A stretch of DNA of 64,000 bases from Methyloligella sp050110875. Lineage in GTDB: Bacteria > Pseudomonadota > Alphaproteobacteria > Rhizobiales > Methyloligellaceae. The stretch spans positions 1,302,001 to 1,366,000 of the forward strand of contig CP188828.1 in the NCBI GenBank assembly GCA_050110875.1, read 5' to 3'. The notes under the pieces are model-generated. The model searched no databases, was not told the origin of the DNA, and saw only the letters and a program-made list of their open reading frames with translations. How positions within the stretch are numbered: position 1 is the stretch's first letter; every line of letters starts with the position of its first letter. Of this stretch, positions 17,847-26,489 are shown piece by piece. A program made the position numbers and the translations under genes.

Positions 17847-19265
17847 CTAGCGCGGCAGGTCGGTGTGCCCCATCAGGAACTTGTCGACCGCATGAGCGGC
17901 CTGGCGGCCTTCGCGGATCGCCCACACCACGAGAGACTGGCCGCGGCGCATGTCGCCGGCAGCGAAGATCTTGTCCAGAGAGGTCTGATAGTCGCGCGTG
18001 TCGGCCTTCACATTGCCGCGGGCATCCAGCTCCAAGCCGAGCGCCTCCAGCATGCCCTGCTTCACCGGGTGCAGGAAGCCCATGGCGAGCAGCACGAGAT
18101 CGGCCTTGAGCTCGAACTCGCTGCCGTCGACGGGCTTCATCTCCTCGTCGAGACGCTGGCAGATCATCTTGGTCACGTGACCGTCCTCGCCGACGAAGCG
18201 GACGGTTGAGACGCTGAAATCGCGCTCCGCCCCTTCCGCCTGGCTGGACGAGGTGCGGAACTTGAGCGGCCAATGGGGCCAGGTCAGCATCTTGTCTTCC
18301 TGCTTCGGCGGCATGGGCATGATCTCGAGCTGGGTCACGGAGACCGCGCCCTGGCGGAAGGAGGTGCCGATGCAGTCGGAGCCCGTATCGCCGCCGCCGA
18401 TCACCACAACATGCTTGCCGTCGGCCAGGATAGGCTCGACATCGCCGAGATCCTCGCCGGAGACGCGGCGGTTCTGCTGGGTCAGGAAATCCATGGCGAA
18501 ATGGATGCCGTCGAGGTCGCGGCCTTCGATGGGCAGATCGCGGGGCGTCTCGGAGCCGCCCGCCAGCACCACGGCGTCGTAATCGCGGAGCAGCTGCTTC
18601 GACTCGACATCCTCGCCGATATGGGTGTTGAGATGGAAGACGATGCCCTCAGCCTCCATCTGCTGATGGCGGCGTTCGACGATGTGCTTCTCCATCTTGA
18701 AGTCCGGGATGCCGTAGCGCAGAAGGCCGCCGGGCTGGGCGTTCTTCTCGTAGACATGCACCTCGTGGCCGGCGCGGCCAAGCTGCTGAGCGCAGGCGAG
18801 GCCCGAAGGGCCGGAGCCGACGACGGCGACCTTCTTGCCGGTCTTGTGATCCGGCGGCTGAGGCGCGACCCAGCCTTCCTCGAAGGCCTTGTCGGCGATG
18901 GCGCATTCGATGGATTTGATGGCCACCGGATCGTCGTGGATGTTCAGGGTGCAGGCCGCCTCGCAAGGGGCCGGGCAGACGCGGCCGGTGACCTCGGGGA
19001 AGTTGTTCGTCGAGTGGAGGTTGCGGGCAGCCTCCTGCCAGTCGGTGTGATAGACGAGATCGTTCCAGTCGGGGATCTGGTTGTTCACCGGGCAGCCCTG
19101 GTGGCAATAGGGGATGCCGCAATCCATGCAGCGCGCGGCTTGGTCCTTGACCTCGCCATCGGGCATCGGCTTCACGAATTCATGATAATGGCGCACGCGA
19201 TCGGCTGCCGGCTCCAGGCGCCGGTCTTCACGCTCGATCTCGAGGAAGCCTGTGACTTTTCCCAT
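17847..19265 (-). CDS. gltD: Glutamate synthase small subunit
   Basis: The NADPH-oxidising beta subunit of glutamate synthase passes electrons to the large subunit for glutamate synthesis from glutamine and 2-oxoglutarate. The 472-residue protein has the N-terminal cysteine cluster (ARCMDCGIPYCHQGCPVNN), a first dinucleotide site (VAVVGSGPSGLACAQQLG), a second one (VVVIGGGDTGSDCIGTS) and the C-terminal FAD motif with AAGDMRRGQSLVVWA. A GGGAAG site precedes the ATG. It is downstream of gltB on the same strand with a gap of about 127 bp. Confidence 0.96.
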   Translation of the reverse strand: MGKVTGFLEIEREDRRLEPAADRVRHYHEFVKPMPDGEVKDQAARCMDCGIPYCHQGCPVNNQIPDWNDLVYHTDWQEAARNLHSTNNFPEVTGRVCPAPCEAACTLNIHDDPVAIKSIECAIADKAFEEGWVAPQPPDHKTGKKVAVVGSGPSGLACAQQLGRAGHEVHVYEKNAQPGGLLRYGIPDFKMEKHIVERRHQQMEAEGIVFHLNTHIGEDVESKQLLRDYDAVVLAGGSETPRDLPIEGRDLDGIHFAMDFLTQQNRRVSGEDLGDVEPILADGKHVVVIGGGDTGSDCIGTSFRQGAVSVTQLEIMPMPPKQEDKMLTWPHWPLKFRTSSSQAEGAERDFSVSTVRFVGEDGHVTKMICQRLDEEMKPVDGSEFELKADLVLLAMGFLHPVKQGMLEALGLELDARGNVKADTRDYQTSLDKIFAAGDMRRGQSLVVWAIREGRQAAHAVDKFLMGHTDLPR

Positions 19266-19392
19266 CTTCTTCCCAACCGTTGCGACGGCTTAGGGCGCCG
19301 CCGATCTCAATTCTGTTCCGTCGTCGCGCGTGCCGCGCCGCTCCTCCTTCCGGATCGTGCCGGAATGTGGGCGGCGGGCTTCTCGTTTCGCG

Positions 19393-22300
19393 CTATTTGG
19401 CGTCCGGCATGCCGATCTCAAGCTCGGCCATGCCGGTCTCTTCGGCGACCTGCGCCTTGGCCATTTCTTCCAGGGCGCGGCGATATTCCACCGGCATGAC
19501 TTTCACGAATTTCGGCCGATACTCGCTCCAGTTCTCCAGAATGGTGCGGGCGCGCTTTGAGCCCGTGTAATGGAGGTGGTTCTGGATGAGCTGGCGCAGA
19601 CGCTTTTCGTCGGCGCTGGTCATGTCGCCGAGGTCGACCAGGCCGTGGCTCTCCATATCGCCGATCTGATGCCGGTCCTCGGCATTGTATTCCTCTTCCG
19701 AGGGGACGGGCTCCAGGTCGACCATGGCCATGTTGCAGCGCTGCTCGAAATCGCCCGTCTCGTCGAGAACGTAGGCCACGCCGCCCGACATGCCGGCGGC
19801 GAAGTTGCGGCCCGTGCTGCCCAGCACGACGACCACACCGCCCGTCATGTACTCGCAGCCGTGATCGCCGGTGCCTTCGACCACGGCCAGGGCACCGGAG
19901 TTGCGGACGCCGAAGCGCTCGCCGGCGACGCCGTGGAAATAGCACTCGCCGGTGATGGCACCGTAGAGCACCGTGTTGCCGACGATGATCGATTCTTCCG
20001 GAACGATCTTCGCCTCCTCGGGGGGCCGGACGATGATGCGCCCGCCGGAGAGGCCCTTGCCGACATAGTCGTTGCCTTCGCCGATCAGGTCGAGGGTGAC
20101 GCCGGCGCTGAGCCATGCGCCGAAGCTCTGGCCGGCGGAACCGCGCAGGGTGATCCAGATGGTGTCCTCGGACAGACCCTTATGGCCATAGCGCGTGGCG
20201 ACCTCGCCCGACAGCATGGCGCCGGCGGTGCGGTCGATATTGTTGATCGGCAGGTCGAGCTTGACCGGCTTGCGATGCTCCAGCGCATCCTTGGACAGTG
20301 CGATGAGGTTGCGATCCAGAATTTCTTCCAGCTCGTGGTCCTGACGCTCGGTGTTGGAGATGGCGATCTCAGGGCCGACATCGGGCTTGTGGAAGATGCG
20401 GCTGAAGTCGAGCCCCTTGGCCTTCCAGTGATCGATCGCCTCGCTCTTGTCGAGCACCTCGGAGCGGCCGATCAGGTCCTGGAATTTCCGGAAGCCGAGA
20501 GCGGCCATGTATTCGCGCACCTCCTCGGCCAGGAAGAAGAAGTAGTTGATGACGTGCTCGGGCGCGCCGGAGAACAGCTTGCGCAACACCGGGTCCTGGG
20601 TCGCGATACCGACCGGGCAGGTGTTCAGATGGCATTTGCGCATCATGATGCAGCCCACGGCGATCAGCGGCGCGGTGGCGAAGCCGAATTCGTCGGCGCC
20701 GAGAAGGCCGCCCACCAGCACATCGCGGCCAGTGCGCACGCCGCCATCCACCTGCACCGCGATGCGGCCGCGCAGATGGTTGAGCACGAGGGTCTGCTGG
20801 GTCTCGGCAAGGCCGATCTCCCAGGGGCTGCCGGCATGCTTGATCGAGGTGAGGGGCGAGGCACCGGTGCCGCCCTCGAAGCCGGCGATGGTGACATGGT
20901 CGGCCTTGGCCTTGGCGACGCCGGCGGCGACCGTGCCCACGCCGATCTCGGAGACCAGCTTGACCGAGATATCGGCCTTCGGATTGACGTTCTTCAAATC
21001 GTAGATCAGCTGCTTCAGATCCTCGATCGAATAGATGTCGTGATGGGGCGGCGGCGAGATCAGGCCCACGCCGGGCGTCGAATGGCGCACCTTGGCGATA
21101 ATGGCATCGACCTTGTGACCGGGAAGCTGGCCGCCTTCACCGGGCTTGGCGCCCTGGGCCACCTTGATCTGAATCATGTCGGAGTTGACCAGATACTCGG
21201 CGGTCACGCCGAAGCGTCCCGACGCCACCTGCTTGATAGCCGAGCGCATCGAATCGCCGTTCGGCATCGGGGTGAAGCGGTCGGCTTCCTCGCCGCCTTC
21301 GCCGGTGTTGGACTTACCGCCGATGCGGTTCATGGCAATGGCGAGGGTGGTATGCGCCTCGCGGCTGATGGAGCCGTAGGACATGGCGCCGGTGGCGAAG
21401 CGCTTGACGATCTCTTCCGCCGGCTCGACCTCCTCGAGCGGCACGGGCGCGCGACCCAGCTCTTCGGCCGACTTGATGCGGAACAGGCCGCGCAAGGTGA
21501 GCAGGTGCTCGTTCTGCTTGTTAATCTGCTCGGCGAAGCTGCGATATTTTTCCGGCAGGTTGCCGCGCACGGCGTGCTGCAGGTCGGCGACCACCTCGGG
21601 CCGCCACATATGCTGCTCGCCGCGGATGCGGAAGGCATATTCGCCGCCGACGTCTAGGGCATTCTTCAGCACCGGCGCGTCGGAGAAGGCGAGGCGATGG
21701 CGCTCCACGGTCTCGCGGGCGACCTCTGGCAAGCCAACGCCTTCCACCTGGGTGTGGGTGCCGGTGAAGTATTTCTCGATGAAGTCGGTCTTCAGGCCGA
21801 CCGCGTCGAAGATCTGGGCGCCGCAATAGGACTGATAGGTGGAGATGCCCATCTTGGACATCACCTTGAGGATGCCCTTGTTCACGCCCTTGACGAAGCG
21901 CTTGATGGCTTCCTCCGCCGTCAGCTCCTCGTCGAGATCGTCGAGCATATCGAGGATCGTCTCGAAGGCGAGATAGGGGTTGATCGCTTCGGCGCCGTAG
22001 CCCGCCAGGGTGCAGAACTGGTTCACCTCATAGGCTTCGCCGGTCTCCACGACGAGGCCGACGGAGGTGCGCAGGCCGTTCCGGATCAGATGATGATGCA
22101 CGGCGCTGGTGGCGAGCAGGGACGGAATCGGCACCCGGGTCGCGCTGACCGCGCGATCGGAGAGAATGATGATGTTCTCGCCGGCTCCGACGGCTTCCTC
22201 GGCCTTCCGGCAGAGGGCATCGATGGCCTCTTCCATGCCTTCCGCGCCCTTGTCGACGGGGTAGGTGATGTCGAGGGTGGCGGTGTGGAACTGATTGTCC

Positions 22301-24117
22301 TCGACCTCGCCGATGGAGCGGATGCGCTCCAGGTTCTCGTTGGTGAGGATCGGCTGGGCGGCCTCCAGACGCTTCTGCTTCGAGGTGCCTTCCAGGTCGA
22401 GCAGGTTCGGCCGCGGGCCGATGAAGCTCACCAGGGACATGACGAGCTCCTCGCGGATAGGATCGATCGGCGGGTTCGTCACCTGGGCGAAGTTCTGCTT
22501 GAAATAGGTGTGCAGCAGCTTCGGCCGGTCCGACAGGGCCGAGAGCGGCGTGTCGGTGCCCATGGAGCCGATGGCCTCCTGCCCCGCCTGTATCATGGGG
22601 GCCATGAGGGCCTTCACGGCCTCCTGGGTGTAGCCGAAGGCCTGCTGGCGATCGAGCAGGCTGACATTGGTCTTCAGGCGATCGTGCTCGCCGTCGGGAC
22701 CGGGCAGGTCGCCGACCTCGATCTGGGTGCGGTCGAGCCATTCCTGATAGGGGTGGCTCGAGGTCATCTCCGCCTTGATCTCCTTGTCGGAGACAATGCG
22801 CCCCTTCTCCAGGTCGATGAGGAGCATCTTGCCCGGCTGGAGGCGCCATTTTTGGACGATCTTCTCTTCCGGAACCGGCAGAACGCCAGTCTCCGAGGCC
22901 ATGACCACCATGCCGTCATCGGTGACGAGGTAGCGGGCAGGGCGGAGACCGTTCCGGTCCAGGGTAGCGCCGATCTGTCGGCCGTCGGTGAAGGCCACCG
23001 CGGCGGGGCCGTCCCACGGCTCCATCATGCAGGCATGATACTCGTAGAAGGCGCGGGTCTTCTGATCCATCAGCGGGTTGCCGGCCCAGGCTTCGGGGAT
23101 CAGCATCATGGCCGCATGGGTCAGGCTGTAGCCGCCTTGAACCAGGAACTCCAACGCGTTGTCGAAGCAAGCGGTGTCGGACTGGCCGTCATAGGAGATC
23201 GGCCAGAGCTTCTCGATATCCTCGCCGAACAGGGGCGAGGAAACGCTCGCCTGGCGCGCGGCCATCCAGTTCACATTGCCCCGAAGCGTGTTGATCTCGC
23301 CGTTATGGGCGACCATCCGGTACGGGTGGGACAACTTCCAGGAGGGGAAGGTGTTGGTGGAGAAGCGCTGATGCACGAGCGCGAGCGCCGACGCCATCTT
23401 CGGGTGATGCAGATCGGCGTAGTAGGCGCCGAGCTGATAGGCCAGGAACATGCCCTTATAGACGATGGTCCGGGACGACAGAGAGACGGTGTAGAAGCCG
23501 ATATCGTGGCCGCCGGTCTCGCCGTTGATGGTGTTGGCGATGACCTTGCGGACGATGTAGAGCTTCCGCTCGAACGCGTCGTCGTCGGCAGTGTCGTCGC
23601 TTTTGCCGATAAAGACCTGACGGTGGAACGGCTCCGTCTCGATCACGATGGGCGGCAGGCAGGAATTGTCGGTCGGCACGTCGCGCCAGCCGAGCAGCTT
23701 GAGCCCTTCGGATTCCACGGCCCGCTCGACGGCGGATTCGCAGTAGATGCGCTGAGCCTTGTTGGACGGCATGAAGAGCTGGCCGACGGCGTAGTCGCCT
23801 TTCTCGGGCAGCTCGAAATCGCACACCTCCTGAAAGAACTCGTGCGGGATCTGCAGGAGCATGCCGGCGCCGTCGCCGAATCGCGGATCGGCGCCCGCCG
23901 CGCCGCGATGGGTGAGGTTCACCAGGAGCTGGAGACCGGATTCGATCGTCTTGTGGGTGGGCTTGCCGTTCAGATCGGCAATGAAGCCCACGCCGCAGGC
24001 ATCATGCTCCCGCGAGGGGTCGTAGAGGCCTTGCGCCTCCGGCATTCCCTTGGGCGCACCCATCGAATGGGGCGCACAGATCGAACGCATACGCGAATTC
24101 TCGAGTTTCATAGCCAC
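19393..24117 (-). CDS. gltB: Glutamate synthase large subunit
   Basis: The 1574-residue alpha subunit releases ammonia from glutamine and makes glutamate on FMN. It starts with a propeptide of about 40 residues that would be cut before Cys41 (HDACGVGFIAD), the class II amidotransferase nucleophile. Then come the amidotransferase domain, the central domain, the FMN-binding synthase domain with the 3Fe-4S cysteines (CIMMRKCHLNTCPVGIATQD), and a C-terminal beta-helix domain rich in glycine. Other in-frame ATGs lie at codons 3, 10, 19 and 25, so the exact start is open, but all precede Cys41. It is transcribed ahead of gltD. Confidence 0.97.
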   Translation of the reverse strand: MAMKLENSRMRSICAPHSMGAPKGMPEAQGLYDPSREHDACGVGFIADLNGKPTHKTIESGLQLLVNLTHRGAAGADPRFGDGAGMLLQIPHEFFQEVCDFELPEKGDYAVGQLFMPSNKAQRIYCESAVERAVESEGLKLLGWRDVPTDNSCLPPIVIETEPFHRQVFIGKSDDTADDDAFERKLYIVRKVIANTINGETGGHDIGFYTVSLSSRTIVYKGMFLAYQLGAYYADLHHPKMASALALVHQRFSTNTFPSWKLSHPYRMVAHNGEINTLRGNVNWMAARQASVSSPLFGEDIEKLWPISYDGQSDTACFDNALEFLVQGGYSLTHAAMMLIPEAWAGNPLMDQKTRAFYEYHACMMEPWDGPAAVAFTDGRQIGATLDRNGLRPARYLVTDDGMVVMASETGVLPVPEEKIVQKWRLQPGKMLLIDLEKGRIVSDKEIKAEMTSSHPYQEWLDRTQIEVGDLPGPDGEHDRLKTNVSLLDRQQAFGYTQEAVKALMAPMIQAGQEAIGSMGTDTPLSALSDRPKLLHTYFKQNFAQVTNPPIDPIREELVMSLVSFIGPRPNLLDLEGTSKQKRLEAAQPILTNENLERIRSIGEVEDNQFHTATLDITYPVDKGAEGMEEAIDALCRKAEEAVGAGENIIILSDRAVSATRVPIPSLLATSAVHHHLIRNGLRTSVGLVVETGEAYEVNQFCTLAGYGAEAINPYLAFETILDMLDDLDEELTAEEAIKRFVKGVNKGILKVMSKMGISTYQSYCGAQIFDAVGLKTDFIEKYFTGTHTQVEGVGLPEVARETVERHRLAFSDAPVLKNALDVGGEYAFRIRGEQHMWRPEVVADLQHAVRGNLPEKYRSFAEQINKQNEHLLTLRGLFRIKSAEELGRAPVPLEEVEPAEEIVKRFATGAMSYGSISREAHTTLAIAMNRIGGKSNTGEGGEEADRFTPMPNGDSMRSAIKQVASGRFGVTAEYLVNSDMIQIKVAQGAKPGEGGQLPGHKVDAIIAKVRHSTPGVGLISPPPHHDIYSIEDLKQLIYDLKNVNPKADISVKLVSEIGVGTVAAGVAKAKADHVTIAGFEGGTGASPLTSIKHAGSPWEIGLAETQQTLVLNHLRGRIAVQVDGGVRTGRDVLVGGLLGADEFGFATAPLIAVGCIMMRKCHLNTCPVGIATQDPVLRKLFSGAPEHVINYFFFLAEEVREYMAALGFRKFQDLIGRSEVLDKSEAIDHWKAKGLDFSRIFHKPDVGPEIAISNTERQDHELEEILDRNLIALSKDALEHRKPVKLDLPINNIDRTAGAMLSGEVATRYGHKGLSEDTIWITLRGSAGQSFGAWLSAGVTLDLIGEGNDYVGKGLSGGRIIVRPPEEAKIVPEESIIVGNTVLYGAITGECYFHGVAGERFGVRNSGALAVVEGTGDHGCEYMTGGVVVVLGSTGRNFAAGMSGGVAYVLDETGDFEQRCNMAMVDLEPVPSEEEYNAEDRHQIGDMESHGLVDLGDMTSADEKRLRQLIQNHLHYTGSKRARTILENWSEYRPKFVKVMPVEYRRALEEMAKAQVAEETGMAELEIGMPDAK

Positions 24118-24545
24118 ATCGAAGTTCGGCCCGCGCCTTCAGATCCGCGTTGTCTTGCGGGTTTTTCCAACGTGCCGGCGGGGCATTAAAGGTTACGTGT
24201 GTCGCTCAGCCAATAAGTCAACGCCGAGCCCGCGCATCGCGCAACAGTCCCGGCCCTTTACCTCAGGCGATCCCCTTGTCGACCCGGCCTCCTTGAGGAA
24301 GCGCGCTGAAAGAATTTCAGTTGCGATCGCGGCTGCCGGACCGGCCGTCCGAAACTGTCCGGCGCGGTTCCACAAAGGTCAGCAAGCCTGTCCTATTCCG
24401 CCCCAAAATGACAGAATTCCCTGCCACAGACAAGACGATTCGGGAGGCTTCCGGCGAGAAGTCGATTCCGGTATGGCGGTTCACCGCCCAGGTTTCGGAA
24501 ACGAGGGGTAAAAACGGCAGAAACAATCGCCGCCCTGCAAAGAAA
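24118..24545. other. Upstream region of gltB, no gene recognised
   Basis: About 430 bp before gltB holds no convincing coding frame; short open frames here lack family features and ribosome sites. It should contain the gltBD promoter, but no clear -35/-10 or NtrC/Lrp-like site could be picked out with confidence. Confidence 0.5.
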
Positions 24546-24793
24546 AAAATTATGTAAACTTTTATCTAACCGAAGTTATCGCATCTAAAACAAAAGGTTG
24601 TTTCGTGTGCTTGCGATGAAATCTCGCCGAGAAAATTTGGCGGCATTAACACTCGCGTAAATTGTCCAAGGCTACAGTTGCCATCGCTGCCTGAGGCAAA
24701 AGTCCAGCGTGTCTTTCGGCGGTGACCAGAGCAGGTTTTCTCCCATAGCACCTGCAACAAGGAAAGGGCGCCTCCATCGGGGGCGCCCTTTTT
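24546..24793 (+). ncRNA. Candidate small RNA between gltB and hsp20
   Basis: This AT-richer intergenic segment contains no gene but ends in a strong plus-strand terminator (24763-24793). In front of it are two more perfect stems, TTGCC/GGCAA at 24678-24699 and GCAGGT/ACCTGC at 24731-24755. A structured plus-strand transcript with nothing to code suggests an sRNA. The 5' end is not defined, no promoter is obvious, and no RNA family was recognised. The alternative is that only the terminator matters, serving hsp20 from the other strand. Confidence 0.4.
24763..24793 (+). terminator. Rho-independent terminator
   Basis: A 10-bp perfect stem AAAGGGCGCC/GGCGCCCTTT with a 9-nt loop runs into a T tract on the plus strand. 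On the minus strand, where hsp20 ends at 24827, the tail is only three T, so plus-strand use is favoured; it may work both ways. Confidence 0.75.
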
Positions 24794-24826
24794 GCTGCTA
24801 ATGGCCGATTTGGCCTGTCGGCCGTC

Positions 24827-25288
24827 TTACGCGGCTTGGCTATCGATCACCTTCGGGCTTTCGCTCTTGGTGGTGATTTCGATGGTGCGGGGCTTCATGG
24901 CTTCGGGCAGCTCCCGCTTCAAATCGATATGGAGCAGACCGTTCTCGAGCTTGGCGCCGGTCACCTCGACATGGTCGGCGAGCTGAAAGCGGCGCTCGAA
25001 GCTGCGGGCGGCGATGCCGCGATGCAGGTAGGTGGTGTCCTCGGTCTCCTCCTGCTTCTCGCCGCGCACGCTCAGCGCATGCTCCTTCACCTCGATGTTT
25101 AGGTCCTTTTCGCTGAAGCCGGCGACCGCCATGGAGATGCGGTACTGGTTCTCAGCGACGCGCTCGATATTGTAGGGCGGGTAGCTCGGAACGTCGTTCT
25201 CGAACGAGCCGAGGTGATCGAGCAGGGAGCCGAGCCGATCGAAGCCGATGGTCGAGCGATAAAGGGGGGTCAAATCGAATTGTCTCAT
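24827..25288 (-). CDS. Small heat-shock protein Hsp20 (IbpA-like)
   Basis: A 153-residue alpha-crystallin-type holdase that binds unfolding proteins during heat stress. The N-terminus (MRQFDLTPLYRSTIGFDRLG) is typical of IbpA-class proteins. The alpha-crystallin domain spans about 35-130 with the conserved GLLHIDLKRELPE strand close to its end, and a short C-terminal tail follows. AGGAGGA precedes the ATG. Its leader carries a ROSE-like RNA thermometer and an RpoH-type promoter, the usual control of rhizobial small heat-shock genes. Confidence 0.95.
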   Translation of the reverse strand: MRQFDLTPLYRSTIGFDRLGSLLDHLGSFENDVPSYPPYNIERVAENQYRISMAVAGFSEKDLNIEVKEHALSVRGEKQEETEDTTYLHRGIAARSFERRFQLADHVEVTGAKLENGLLHIDLKRELPEAMKPRTIEITTKSESPKVIDSQAA

Positions 25289-25392
25289 GTCACATCCTCC
25301 TTCAGAAGCGATATGCTGTCGTCCGCTCTTTCAGACTGATTCTGATCGGTGAGCCGGACGGATTCACGCGCAAGCCTGGGCGGCCTTGCGCG
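25289..25392 (-). promoter_or_regulatory. ROSE-like RNA thermometer in hsp20 5' UTR
   Basis: The leader of about 100 nt can form three stem-loops in order: CGCGCAAG/CTTGCGCG (25367-25392), CGTCCG/CGGACG (25320-25360), and an SD-masking hairpin in which UCGCU pairs with AGGA of the ribosome site across a UCUGA loop, leaving one bulged G (25298-25311). UYGCU opposite AGGA with a bulged G is the hallmark of ROSE elements, which melt on heating to expose the ribosome site. The pairings are seen in the sequence; thermosensing is inferred from the family. Confidence 0.7.
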
Positions 25393-25398
25393 CAAAAG

Positions 25399-25427
25399 AT
25401 ATGGGGAGGCGGCGTGGGCCGATCAAG
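25399..25427 (-). promoter_or_regulatory. RpoH (sigma-32)-type promoter of hsp20
   Basis: On the minus strand, CTTGAT at 25422-25427 and CCCCATAT at 25399-25406 are separated by 15 bp, closely matching the sigma-32 consensus (CTTGAA and CCCCATnT). Transcription would start near 25392, exactly where the first leader hairpin begins. Confidence 0.75.
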
Positions 25428-25487
25428 ATTTCTAACCTGCTGGGATCGCTCACAGATTGAAATTTTTACGCCCTTCGGAAGGGCTCG

Positions 25488-26483
25488 ATGATCGCATTTT
25501 CCGGAAGACCGATGGAGCTCATCTCAACACCTCAGAATCCGGCCCCTCTGGGTGCCACAGTCGGCGCGCTGGAGATCCCCCGGCGCTTCCGGCGGCCGCT
25601 CCAGGTGCGCTATGCCCATTGGCCTTCGGGACTCAAGGAGCGGCATGGAACGGTCTGCATTTTTCCGGGGCGGACCGAGTTCATCGAGAAATATTTCGAG
25701 GTGGTGGGCGAGCTTCGCCGTCGCGGGTTCTATGTCGTGGCGATCGATTGGCGGGGGCAGGGCGGCTCCACCCGGCTGACCCGCAATCCGCTGAAAGGCC
25801 ATGTGCGGCGCTTCGACGATTATCAGGCGGATCTCTCCCGGCTGATGAACGATGTGGTGCTGCCGGATTGTCCGCCGCCCTATTACGTGCTGGCCCATTC
25901 CATGGGTGGGGCGATCGCATTGAAAGCGGCGACCATGCGGGGGAGCTGGTTCGAACGCATGGTGCTGACCGCGCCGATGATCCGCATTCAGGGCTTGCCA
26001 TTCTCGGACGTGATGACGACGAAGGCGACGGGGTTGGTCTCGAAGCTGGGGTTCGGACGGCTGGCCGTGCCAGGCGGTGCCAAGGCGTATCGGCAATCGC
26101 AGATCTTCGAGGACAATATCCTCACCACCGATGCGGAGCGCTTCGCGCGCAATCTCTCGGTGTTGAAGGCGGCGCCCGAGCTCGCGGTCGGAACGCCGAC
26201 CTTCGGTTGGGTGCATGCTGCGCTGACGGCGATGCGCGAGATCAACGATCAGGAATTTCCGCGGCGCCTACGCGTGCCTGTCGTGATGCTGGCAGCGGGC
26301 AACGACCGGATCGTCTCCAACGGGGCTATCGAGACCTTCGCCGATCATTTCCGGCTCGGCTCGCAGATCGTGCTGCGGGGATCGGAGCATGAGATCCTGC
26401 AGGAGCGCGATCCGATCCGGCAAGAATTCTGGGCAGCGTTCGATGCCTTCGTGCCCGGCGCCAAGCTGAAGCGGAGCGCGTGA
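25488..26483 (+). CDS. Alpha/beta hydrolase (lysophospholipase-like)
   Basis: A 331-residue alpha/beta hydrolase of the Hydrolase_4/monoglyceride-lipase group. It has the oxyanion region FPGRTEFIEKYFEVV, the WRGQGGSTR loop, the nucleophile elbow AHSMGGAIAL (serine), an acid in AAGNDRIV, and the C-terminal histidine in RGSEHEIL. PldB-type lysophospholipase activity is the usual annotation in this group, but the substrate is not certain. GGAAGG lies just before the ATG at 25488. It is convergent with the HisN gene (6-bp gap). Confidence 0.87.
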   Translation: MIAFSGRPMELISTPQNPAPLGATVGALEIPRRFRRPLQVRYAHWPSGLKERHGTVCIFPGRTEFIEKYFEVVGELRRRGFYVVAIDWRGQGGSTRLTRNPLKGHVRRFDDYQADLSRLMNDVVLPDCPPPYYVLAHSMGGAIALKAATMRGSWFERMVLTAPMIRIQGLPFSDVMTTKATGLVSKLGFGRLAVPGGAKAYRQSQIFEDNILTTDAERFARNLSVLKAAPELAVGTPTFGWVHAALTAMREINDQEFPRRLRVPVVMLAAGNDRIVSNGAIETFADHFRLGSQIVLRGSEHEILQERDPIRQEFWAAFDAFVPGAKLKRSA

Positions 26484-26489
26484 GACGGC

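Noticed and set aside
19570..24189. Very long open frames on the plus strand opposite gltB (about 700 and 830 codons)
   Set aside because: They are complementary to a gene with clear family motifs along its length. Long antisense frames are expected in GC-rich genes, and these have no signal peptide, motif or ribosome site.
24050..24557. Small open frames upstream of gltB (about 78 and 153 codons)
   Set aside because: They are Arg/Ser/Pro-rich with no ribosome site or recognisable domain. The region is more likely the gltB promoter area.
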